Assembly: GCA_017987425.1 (NCBI GenBank)
Contig: JAGNTT010000010.1
Coordinates: forward strand, 1 to 25,278
DNA: 25,278 nt
Reading direction: 5' to 3'
From: Candidatus Omnitrophota bacterium
Lineage (GTDB): Bacteria > Omnitrophota > Gorgyraeia > Zapsychrales > Fredricksoniimonadaceae
Part shown: piece after piece, positions 9,265-15,650 of the stretch
Layout: each line of letters opens with the position of its first letter
Position numbering within the stretch: the first letter of the stretch is position 1
Translations under genes and position numbers: made by a program
The notes under the pieces: generated by a model
Told to the model about the DNA's origin: nothing
Seen by the model: the letters and a program-made list of their open reading frames with translations, nothing else
Database searches by the model: none

Positions 9265-9270
9265 CTCCTT
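9265..9270 (-). promoter_or_regulatory. Strong ribosome binding site of the small CxCxxC gene
   Basis: The minus strand reads AAGGAG here, six bases before the ATG at 9258. This is the main sequence evidence that the unrecognised small gene between mraZ and rsmH is translated and that the first ATG is its start. Confidence 0.8.
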
Positions 9271-9295
9271 GATAGGACTTTAAAGGTCCGCGGGT

Positions 9296-9733
9296 TTACA
9301 AATCCATCATCTTTTCAGCAGTTTGCTCAAAAACACTGTTCGATTGATTGAAGAAATTTTTCCATGTCGGACTGTCCCAGATTTCGATGCGGTTCGAAAC
9401 GCCGATAATCACGACTTCTTTAGAAATGGATGCAAATTCCTTTAAATACTGGGGAACAATAAATCGTCCCTGTCCATCGGGAATGACGTCAACGGCCCCC
9501 GAGAAAAACATGCGGTTGAATGTCCTGGCTTCCTGCTTCGTAAACGACAAATTTTTAAATTTCTGTTCCTGCACTCTCCATTCGTACTCACTGAACATGA
9601 AGATGCATTTATCCAGACCGCGTGTCACAAAAAAACGCTCGATATTATTTTCTTTGGCGGCGTCACGGAAACGCGAAGGCAGAATAATCCTGCCTTTTTT
9701 ATCGATACCGTGAATATATTCGCCGTAAAACAT
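9296..9733 (-). CDS. mraZ: MraZ, transcriptional regulator of the division/cell-wall cluster
   Basis: A 145-residue protein with two tandem AbrB/SpoVT-type DNA-binding halves. Each carries the family DxxGRxxxP motif: DKKGRIILP at about 11-19 and DGQGRFIVP at about 86-94. MraZ forms ring oligomers and binds direct repeats in front of its own gene, controlling the dcw operon. It is the first gene of the cluster and is preceded by a promoter and by three 10-bp-spaced repeats, described separately. The ATG at 9733 has GAGG seven to eight bases upstream. Length is the usual 140-150. Confidence 0.97.
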   Translation of the reverse strand: MFYGEYIHGIDKKGRIILPSRFRDAAKENNIERFFVTRGLDKCIFMFSEYEWRVQEQKFKNLSFTKQEARTFNRMFFSGAVDVIPDGQGRFIVPQYLKEFASISKEVVIIGVSNRIEIWDSPTWKNFFNQSNSVFEQTAEKMMDL

Positions 9734-9759
9734 GAAAAATCCTCATTAATCCTTAACAC

Positions 9760-9771
9760 ATCATTAATGAT
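9760..9771. repeat. 12-bp perfect palindrome in the mraZ leader
   Basis: ATCATTAATGAT is its own reverse complement. It lies between the putative MraZ operator and the mraZ ribosome site. The core TCATTAAT occurs again as a direct repeat at 9743-9750. It could be an additional protein-binding site or simply an AT-rich coincidence. Confidence 0.35.
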
Positions 9772-9776
9772 TCTGT

Positions 9777-9802
9777 CGCCACCTTGCTCCACTATGCTCC
9801 AC
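9777..9802 (-). promoter_or_regulatory. Putative MraZ operator: three 10-bp-spaced GTGG(A/C)G repeats
   Basis: On the minus strand GTGGAG occurs at 9802-9797 and 9792-9787 and GTGGCG at 9782-9777, with exactly one helical turn between repeats. Known MraZ boxes are three or more direct TGGGN repeats separated by 5 nt, so spacing, number and location fit while the core is TGGAG/TGGCG rather than TGGGN. The repeats begin just downstream of the predicted transcription start, so bound MraZ would be expected to repress. Identity is inferred from position and geometry. Confidence 0.75.
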
Positions 9803-9812
9803 TATTAACCAA

Positions 9813-9841
9813 AGTATAATGAACAGAAAATGCATTGTCAA
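9813..9841 (-). promoter_or_regulatory. Sigma-70-type promoter of the dcw operon
   Basis: The minus strand has a perfect -35 TTGACA (9841-9836), a 17-nt spacer and a -10 TATACT (9818-9813). Transcription would start near 9806, giving a leader of about 70 nt with the repeat operator at its beginning. This is the best promoter in the window and marks the start of the cell-wall operon. Confidence 0.85.
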
Positions 9842-10034
9842 CACACAAACGCAACAATTTATTCAATATCAATATGTTGCGATATTTAATCAAAAATTAT
9901 CTATATATGGTGCACTATTTAAGGAAAGAATACTAAGGAAGGCAGCAAATACCAAGAGAATGTAAGATTATGGAAGGTCAGGAAGGAAGTTTCCCCCCTC
10001 CACAATGACACCACAATTTCTATAAATTTATTAT
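9842..10034. other. Intergenic region between ribF and the mraZ promoter, no gene seen
   Basis: The whole gap between ribF and mraZ is about 300 nt; this is the part upstream of the mraZ promoter. It is AT-rich at 9842-9920. It holds two small interleaved inverted repeats, GCAACA at 9851-9856 with TGTTGC at 9875-9880, and AATATC at 9865-9870 with GATATT at 9881-9886, 35-45 nt or more upstream of the start site. At 9921-9990 the plus strand is strongly purine-rich with repeated AAGGAA/GGAAGG. Close to ribF, CCACAAT is repeated at 10000-10006 and 10011-10017. I found no open frame, tRNA or clear terminator hairpin with a T-tract for ribF. Confidence 0.5.
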
Positions 10035-10985
10035 TTAGGGCAAACGCGCCAAGGCAGGCCGGAGACGAAAATATTTACGCGTGAAATGTTCATCTGACCG
10101 GATTTGTGAGACAAGCTCATCAACGGATGAAAATTTTTGCTCATCACGAATTTTTTTAATAAACTCAACATTGAGATTACGCCCATAAATGTTTTTGTTA
10201 AAATCGAGAATATGGGCTTCAAAATGTATCTGCGGATTTTTATCGGCAAATGAAGGACGACTACCCAGATTAACCATCCCTTTTAACATCCGTCCGTTTA
10301 ATCCAACTCGAACAACATAGACCCCCTGAGGGGGAAGAATTCCGCTGTCCACTTTGATATTGGCCGTAGGATATCCAAGTTCTTTTCCTCTGGCGCTTCC
10401 GTGAACAACTTTACCTGATACTGAAACTTTACGGCCAAGCATTGAAGCAGCTTCCTGCAAACTTCCGCTACTAATCAACTCTCTTAGCGATGAGCTGCTG
10501 ATTTTGTCGGAAATTTTTTTGACGGGACGCATATGTTTGACGGAAAATCCGAATCTCTTACCTATCACTTCGAAGGAATCAACATCACCGCTGCGGTTTT
10601 GACCGAAACGAAAATCATCACCGACAAAAACCTCCTGAACGCCCAGCCGGCGCACGAGATATTTCTCAACGAATTCCTCAGGGCGCAGACGGGAAAATTG
10701 TTCGGTAAAACGGATCACCATCACAATATCAACACCCAGTTTTTTGATGAGTTCCAGCCTCTGGGGAAGCGAGACCAGATAAGCGACTTTCTTGTGATGC
10801 AGCACTTCCACCGGATGAGGATGAAAAGTAACCACAATGCTTTTCGATTTTCTCCGGCGGGCGGAAGCCACCATCCTGCGTATCAGATGCTGATGCCCTT
10901 TGTGAACCCCGTCGAAGATTCCGATGGCCGCGACTGTATTTTTAAGAGCCGGCTTAGCCCGGCCAGCTCCGTACATGACTTGCAT
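10035..10985 (-). CDS. ribF: RibF, bifunctional riboflavin kinase / FAD synthetase
   Basis: A 316-residue enzyme that converts riboflavin to FMN and then FAD. The N-terminal adenylyltransferase domain shows GIFDGVHKGHQHL (about residues 22-34), VVTFHPHPVEVL and VGDDFRFGQNRSGD. The C-terminal kinase domain shows GSARGKELGYPTANI and LPPQGVYVV. Length is standard. The ATG at 10985 has GAGG six bases upstream and overlaps the truB end by 32 nt. It uses the product of the riboflavin genes lying 10 kb upstream in the same direction but sits in the rbfA-truB cluster, as in many bacteria. Confidence 0.96.
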   Translation of the reverse strand: MQVMYGAGRAKPALKNTVAAIGIFDGVHKGHQHLIRRMVASARRRKSKSIVVTFHPHPVEVLHHKKVAYLVSLPQRLELIKKLGVDIVMVIRFTEQFSRLRPEEFVEKYLVRRLGVQEVFVGDDFRFGQNRSGDVDSFEVIGKRFGFSVKHMRPVKKISDKISSSSLRELISSGSLQEAASMLGRKVSVSGKVVHGSARGKELGYPTANIKVDSGILPPQGVYVVRVGLNGRMLKGMVNLGSRPSFADKNPQIHFEAHILDFNKNIYGRNLNVEFIKKIRDEQKFSSVDELVSQIRSDEHFTRKYFRLRPALARLP

Positions 10986-11616
10986 TGAGATCCTCTAATT
11001 TAACGGCATCTTCCAGACGAAAATCCCCGACACGGGTGCGCTCGATCTGCGTAATACACGCGCCGCATCCAAGCTTTGCTCCGACATCTTCCGCGAGCGT
11101 TCGCACGTACGTCCCTTTGGAACACTCCATGTGAAACTTAACCTCCGGTAATTCATAGTCGACCAGATTCAGGACATCAATACGTATTTTACGAGCTGGT
11201 CGATCAACCACAATACCTTTCCGGGCAAGTCGATATAACCTTTCGCCTTTATATTTGACCGCTGAAACCATCGGCGGCATCTGCTCGGACTCACCGACAA
11301 ACTGACGCAGGACGTCTTCCACTTCCGCCCGGCTGATATGATCGAAAGGTTTCTGATCGATTATTTCTCCTGTTATATCGGCAGATGTCGTTTGAGTTCC
11401 GAGCCTGAGCGTCGCGGCATAACCTTTATCGAAAGCCACAAACCGGTCGAAAAGTTTTGTCGAACGGCCAATCAACATGATCAAGACTCCAGTTGCCAAA
11501 GGATCAAGAGTCCCCGCATGTCCGACGCGGCGCATGTTCAGCCTGCGCCGTACACGGCTGACAACATCGTGGGAAGTCATCCCTGTCGGCTTATCGACTA
11601 TAATAATTCCGTCCAT
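10954..11616 (-). CDS. truB: TruB, tRNA pseudouridine-55 synthase (short form)
   Basis: A 220-residue enzyme that makes pseudouridine 55 in the T-loop of tRNAs. The TruB catalytic core is complete: GIIIVDKPTGMTSHDVV at the start, GHAGTLDPLATGVL with the catalytic aspartate near residue 38, a QMPPMVSAVKYKGERLYRLAR segment and CSKGTYVRTLAEDVG. The protein ends soon after the RTRVGDFRLEDA segment, so the C-terminal extension or PUA-like domain found in roughly 300-residue relatives is missing. Its ATG shares the A of the nrnA TAA stop (TAATG). The short length appears to be natural because the core is intact and the stop lies within the coupled ribF junction. Confidence 0.94.
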   Translation of the reverse strand: MDGIIIVDKPTGMTSHDVVSRVRRRLNMRRVGHAGTLDPLATGVLIMLIGRSTKLFDRFVAFDKGYAATLRLGTQTTSADITGEIIDQKPFDHISRAEVEDVLRQFVGESEQMPPMVSAVKYKGERLYRLARKGIVVDRPARKIRIDVLNLVDYELPEVKFHMECSKGTYVRTLAEDVGAKLGCGACITQIERTRVGDFRLEDAVKLEDLNASHVRSWPG

Positions 11617-12575
11617 TAAAGCTCCTTACCGATGGCGTTTAGAATTTCTTTTCTAGCTTCTTTAATGCCCGCTTCTAGCGTGCAGCCGCTGGCTTTGGCA
11701 TGTCCACCGCCCTGAAATTGCGCAGCCAACTGCGCCACATCCACGCGGCCCTTGCTGCGAAAGTTGACCCTGGTTCTGAATTTACCGACTTCATTAAGAA
11801 TGACAATCACCTCAACGCCTTGCGCGGACCTCAAGAACCCGAACATTCTGTCTCGCACATCAAACCCATCCGAAACTTTCGAGAGGTCTTTCTTTCTAAG
11901 CTCAAGACAGGCAACCTTTCCGTCCTCGATAAACTCCACCTTGTTCGCAATCTTCGTAAAGACCTTAAGATCTCCGACGGATACAACATCATAAATACCG
12001 GTATAAATCTCCTGCGGATATACACCGCAGGCAAGCAACTCCCCCGCAATGGCATGAGTCCTGGCTGATGTGCAGTCGTAACGGAACGAACCGGTATCGG
12101 TCATGATGCCGGCATAAATCAACGACGCCAATTCCTTGGACCAAACCACTTTCATTTCTTTAAAGATTTCATAAAGGACTTCCGCCGTCGATGAAGCTTT
12201 GGGCAGAACAACATTCGCATCGCCGAAAAGGTCATTCGTCTTATGATGATCAATATTAACAAGGATTTTTCCCGTCCTTAAAAGACCGCGCACATTGCCG
12301 ATACGGGCGGCGTCACCGCAGTCCACGGCTATGGCTACGTCATAATCAAACTCTTTAACATCTGAAGGCTTTTTGACCCAAGCGGTCTTCGGCAAAAACT
12401 TCAACCATCCGGGAACAGGGTCTTCGTTGAAAACCATAACCGTTTTCCCCAACGACTTGAGAACAACCGCCATCGCGAGCGCCGAACCGATCGCATCCGC
12501 ATCCGGGTTGACATGAGTCGTAACCAGAAACTTTTTATGCTTTTTAATAATTCCGACGATAGATTTATAATTCAT
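11616..12575 (-). CDS. nrnA: NrnA-like DHH/DHHA1 phosphoesterase (nanoRNase / pAp phosphatase)
   Basis: A 319-residue DHH-family phosphoesterase. Metal-binding residues are visible in THVNPDADAIGS (D25, D27), VDCGD (D85) and NIDHHKTND (DHH at 109-111). The C-terminal DHHA1 domain carries GGGHAKASG. Family members degrade 2-5 nt RNA fragments and hydrolyse pAp, the by-product of sulfate and CoA metabolism. The place between rbfA and truB is a classic location for this family. Start ATG overlaps the rbfA end by 11 nt. Which substrate dominates cannot be told from sequence. Confidence 0.92.
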   Translation of the reverse strand: MNYKSIVGIIKKHKKFLVTTHVNPDADAIGSALAMAVVLKSLGKTVMVFNEDPVPGWLKFLPKTAWVKKPSDVKEFDYDVAIAVDCGDAARIGNVRGLLRTGKILVNIDHHKTNDLFGDANVVLPKASSTAEVLYEIFKEMKVVWSKELASLIYAGIMTDTGSFRYDCTSARTHAIAGELLACGVYPQEIYTGIYDVVSVGDLKVFTKIANKVEFIEDGKVACLELRKKDLSKVSDGFDVRDRMFGFLRSAQGVEVIVILNEVGKFRTRVNFRSKGRVDVAQLAAQFQGGGHAKASGCTLEAGIKEARKEILNAIGKEL

Positions 12576-12939
12576 CTGTTGATCCGCCTTCTTTCTGAAT
12601 CTTTTTTATATCCTCGAGTGTCTGGTCGATTGCCGAAGAATAAGCCAGTGAATTATCATGAATAAACACGATTTCGGGTGTATAACGCAGCCGCACTCTC
12701 TGGCCGATTAATTTTCGGACAAACCCGCGGGCGCTGCTTAAGCCTTCCTGAACACTCTGAATTTCCTTATGATTATTAGACAGAACGCTGAATCCCACAC
12801 GGGCATGCTGAAGGTCCTTGCTGCATTCCACATAAGTTATGGTCACAAACGTCAGACGGGGATCATTGATCTCCCCATACTGGATCATATTCCCGATTTC
12901 GCGCTTGATCTGCTGATTAACTCTTTCCATGCGTGACAT
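12565..12939 (-). CDS. rbfA: RbfA, 30S ribosome-binding factor A
   Basis: A 124-residue KH-fold protein that assists late maturation of the small ribosomal subunit around the 16S rRNA 5' end. The N-terminal RVNQQIKREIGNMI segment, DPRLTFVTITYVECSKDLQHARVGFSV, and LRYTPEIVFIHDNSL match the family in order and spacing. Length is typical. It overlaps nrnA by 11 nt and follows the CCA enzyme by 9 nt. Unlike in many bacteria, infB and nusA are not immediately upstream. Confidence 0.95.
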   Translation of the reverse strand: MSRMERVNQQIKREIGNMIQYGEINDPRLTFVTITYVECSKDLQHARVGFSVLSNNHKEIQSVQEGLSSARGFVRKLIGQRVRLRYTPEIVFIHDNSLAYSSAIDQTLEDIKKIQKEGGSTDEL

Positions 12940-12948
12940 ACAAACTCC

Positions 12949-14223
12949 TTAATGCTGACTTTGTTGATAGATCGCCTCGGCATAAGCCAGCTGCTGAGAC
13001 CTCAGCCGGCAACGGCCGTCAACGACACTGTATAAAACCTCATCCAGAATATTCTTAAATATTTTTCCCGACGGTATTCCAAGCTTTTTAAGATCGTCCC
13101 CCGTAATTTTTAGGCTGACATGCCGCCATTGCAAAAGATACTTCTGAACCACACTACGAATGGAAGGACTTTTGGACCAGATATAAAGCAATTCCTCAAT
13201 ACTTCTGGAACGCAAAAGCTCAAACACTTGAGCTGTCGACAGACGGCGCCGGGCAAGCATCTTGATCGCCTCCGATGAAGAAACCGCGTTTGTCATTTTG
13301 ATTCTATCGACGGCGGTAAAAGCAAAGCGCTCCAGCAGTTTGGTGACGCGTTCCAACGACATACCATCGCATAAAATCATCCAGTAAATAAGCCAGCCGC
13401 TTAAACCAGCCTCATCCTTTAAATTTTTTTGCGCCCAAACCAATGCGCGCCCCGCTTCATGGGCTAATCGGAATCTCTGCCCGTCAAACTTGATATCATT
13501 GCTCAGCGACTTTAACACTCCAAATTGCGATAGCCTCCTGAGATTTCTCGAAGCCTCGGTTTCTTTTAAATTCTTCCGGAATTCTTCAAAGAACCGCTGC
13601 GGCTTGACGGTATGGACCGCGCCGCGTTTCACTGCCAGACGTATTAATCCGAGCGTCACAGGTTCGATGGGAAAACCGAATCTTTCCTCAAACCGAACGG
13701 CACGCAAAATACGCGTAGGATCATCGATAAAACTTTTACTATGCAAAACCCGGACGGCTTTCCGTTTCAAATCATTCAAACCGTTGTAATGATCGATCAA
13801 TCGCCCAAAACGCTCAGGACCGATCTCAATGGCCATGGCATTGATCGTAAAATCACGGCGAAAAAGATCTTGCTCCAACGTACCCGGCGTTACCACCGGC
13901 AGCGCACCCGGAGACGGATACACCTCCTGGCGGACGGAGGCAAAATCAATTGCTCTTCCGTCGGGAAATTTGACTGTCGCTGTTCCAAACTGAGGGTATC
14001 TGACCACAGTACCGCCATGCAAAGACGCGAATTTCTTCGCCACGAGCGCGGCATCCCCGTCGATGACAATATCCAGGTCTTTGACTTTCCTGCCCAATAT
14101 TAAATCACGCACACATCCGCCGGCTACAAAGGCGCGTTGAGCCGACTGTTCCGCCAACAGCCCTGCATCGCAAACAATTTTAAAAGACCCGGCTTCGAGT
14201 CGCTCCAGAAAATTTCTCACCAC
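12949..14223 (-). CDS. cca: Class II CCA-adding enzyme / poly(A) polymerase family nucleotidyltransferase
   Basis: A 424-residue nucleotidyltransferase. The head domain has GGCVRDLILG (35-44) followed by DLD (49-51), the metal-binding acidic pair, then RRDFTINAMA and DDPTRILRAVRFEERFGF. These are the shared motifs of bacterial CCA-adding enzymes and poly(A) polymerases, which sequence alone does not separate well. The tRNA-Pro in this window lacks an encoded CCA, so a CCA-adding activity is required in this organism and this gene is the visible candidate. The start is GTG at 14223 with GGAG five bases upstream; the xerD stop ends 1 nt before it. No HD domain is evident. Confidence 0.88.
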   Translation of the reverse strand: MVRNFLERLEAGSFKIVCDAGLLAEQSAQRAFVAGGCVRDLILGRKVKDLDIVIDGDAALVAKKFASLHGGTVVRYPQFGTATVKFPDGRAIDFASVRQEVYPSPGALPVVTPGTLEQDLFRRDFTINAMAIEIGPERFGRLIDHYNGLNDLKRKAVRVLHSKSFIDDPTRILRAVRFEERFGFPIEPVTLGLIRLAVKRGAVHTVKPQRFFEEFRKNLKETEASRNLRRLSQFGVLKSLSNDIKFDGQRFRLAHEAGRALVWAQKNLKDEAGLSGWLIYWMILCDGMSLERVTKLLERFAFTAVDRIKMTNAVSSSEAIKMLARRRLSTAQVFELLRSRSIEELLYIWSKSPSIRSVVQKYLLQWRHVSLKITGDDLKKLGIPSGKIFKNILDEVLYSVVDGRCRLRSQQLAYAEAIYQQSQH

Positions 14224-14224
14224 T

Positions 14225-15115
14225 TTAACTCCGCGGATGAAATTGTTTGTGCACCGATTTCAAACGCTCCTTATCCACATGCGTATAAATCTGTGTCGTC
14301 GATATATCCGAATGCCCGAGCATTTCCTGAACGGAACGCAGATCCGCCCCGTGTTCCAGAAGATGCGTTGCGAAAGTATGCCGCATTGTATGCGGCTTAA
14401 TATTCTTTTTGATATTGGCCTTTTTGGCGTATTCCTTGATCAAATTCCATATCGCCTGACGGCTGATGCGTTTGCCCAATCGGCTTAAAAATAGAACGTC
14501 CGTACCCGTCGACTTGGATTCCAGTTTCGGCCTTACCTTTTGACAGTACAACGCTAATGCTTCACGCGATTTCTTTCCGATCGGAATAAGACGCTCTTTT
14601 CTGCCCTTTCCGATGCAACGCACATAACCCACCTCAAAGTTAAGACCACTTAACTTCAAATCCGCCAATTCCGAAACACGCATGCCGCTCGCGTAAAAAA
14701 GCTCGAGGATCGCATAATCTCTGATCATCTGCGGCGTCTTTCCCTGCGCCGCACGGATTATCGACTCAACCTCGGCCTGGGACATCACCTCCGGAACCCT
14801 CTTCCACATCTTGGGCGTCTCCACCAGATTGGTAGGATCGTCCTTCGCAAAATTCTCTCTAACCAGAAAACGGTGAAACATTTTAACAGCGGTCAGCGCC
14901 CGGCAGATGGATGCGGTTGCAAGCTCGTTCTTTTTTAACTCATAAAGGAAATCGGACACTTTCTGACGGCTGACCGCATCAGGATTCTCGATGTTGGCTT
15001 TCTTCAAATAACGGACATATATACCCAAATCCCGCTCATAGGCCATAAGAGTATTCTTGGCAAGTCCGCGCTCGACGGAAATATAATCGATGAATTCCCG
15101 GATCAGGTCTTTCAT
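14225..15115 (-). CDS. xerD: XerD-type tyrosine recombinase
   Basis: A 296-residue site-specific recombinase. The N-terminal SAM-like core-binding domain (RGLAKNTLMAYERDL) is followed by the catalytic domain. All active-site residues are visible: R146 in GMRVSEL, K173 in GKGRKER, H242 and R245 in HTMRHTF, H268 in GHSDISTTQIY, and nucleophile Y277. Xer recombinases resolve chromosome dimers at dif with FtsK. XerC is the close paralogue; length and similarity to the XerD N-terminus favour XerD, though the separation is not certain. A TTG 15 nt upstream at 15130 is also in frame, but the ATG at 15115 gives the typical N-terminus. No dif site is seen nearby. The gene is one of the dense co-directional run, not part of a mobile element. 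Confidence 0.92.
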   Translation of the reverse strand: MKDLIREFIDYISVERGLAKNTLMAYERDLGIYVRYLKKANIENPDAVSRQKVSDFLYELKKNELATASICRALTAVKMFHRFLVRENFAKDDPTNLVETPKMWKRVPEVMSQAEVESIIRAAQGKTPQMIRDYAILELFYASGMRVSELADLKLSGLNFEVGYVRCIGKGRKERLIPIGKKSREALALYCQKVRPKLESKSTGTDVLFLSRLGKRISRQAIWNLIKEYAKKANIKKNIKPHTMRHTFATHLLEHGADLRSVQEMLGHSDISTTQIYTHVDKERLKSVHKQFHPRS

Positions 15116-15119
15116 GTCC

Positions 15120-15650
15120 CTACTCGGCAATCAAACTCGCCTTGACTGATGTCGGTTTAAACTCTTGGCGCACAATCCGGTCGACGCTGCGAAGCTCACT
15201 TGATATACGTGAAGTGTTTCGAAAAGCTTCCGGCTTTTGATACTCTTCCAGTAAATATTCCACTTGTTTCTCGATCTTTGTAAGACCTTCAATGACCGGC
15301 GTCTGGACGACCGACTTCATCTCACGGACCGCTTTAAGCGCCGACTGAAGATCGGCAATCATCCGTTTCTGATTTCTCATGTTCCCCTGAAAGTTATCCG
15401 TGAAGTCTGAAATCCAGACATTAAACAGCGTATACTGCTGGGCATAATGCTCGTAGGGACCCTCTTTCTTGACGGGATAAACTTCCGGTTCAAGAACAGG
15501 GATGAATTTATCATCAACAGATGCATCCTTCTTTTTCTGACGGGTAAATTTCTTTTTTAGGGACGCGCAGCCCGTAGTCATGACGGCGATCACCAGGCAT
15601 AAAGCCAGAACAGAAAACCACCGGCGGGATTCAATCGTATTCATTCTCAT
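15120..15650 (-). CDS. Putative lipoprotein of unknown function
   Basis: I do not recognise this 176-residue protein. It has a signal peptide (basic start, hydrophobic residues 12-24) ending in TTGC with a candidate lipid-attachment Cys at residue 28; the lipobox is weak because residue -3 is Thr rather than Leu. A very basic stretch (KKKFTRQKKKD) follows, then a largely helical, probably coiled-coil domain with QKRMIADLQSALKAVREMK and IEKQVEYLLEEYQK. It would sit at the cell envelope, exported. The ATG at 15650 has GAGGAG nine bases upstream and overlaps the ligA stop as ATGA. Such placement implies co-translation with ligA, but no functional link to DNA ligation is evident. Confidence 0.82.
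   Translation of the reverse strand: MRMNTIESRRWFSVLALCLVIAVMTTGCASLKKKFTRQKKKDASVDDKFIPVLEPEVYPVKKEGPYEHYAQQYTLFNVWISDFTDNFQGNMRNQKRMIADLQSALKAVREMKSVVQTPVIEGLTKIEKQVEYLLEEYQKPEAFRNTSRISSELRSVDRIVRQEFKPTSVKASLIAE

Noticed and set aside
9921..9995. Possible SRP (4.5S) RNA on the plus strand: GGTCAGGAAGGAAG resembles part of the conserved SRP domain
   Set aside because: The tetraloop and internal-loop context is missing (several bases are deleted relative to the conserved core) and the flanks do not pair into a long hairpin. It looks like a purine-rich tract.
10000..10017. CCACAAT direct repeat near the end of ribF as a second MraZ operator
   Set aside because: Only two copies, 11 bp apart, far upstream of the promoter. 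Weak compared with the three exact 10-bp repeats at 9777-9802.
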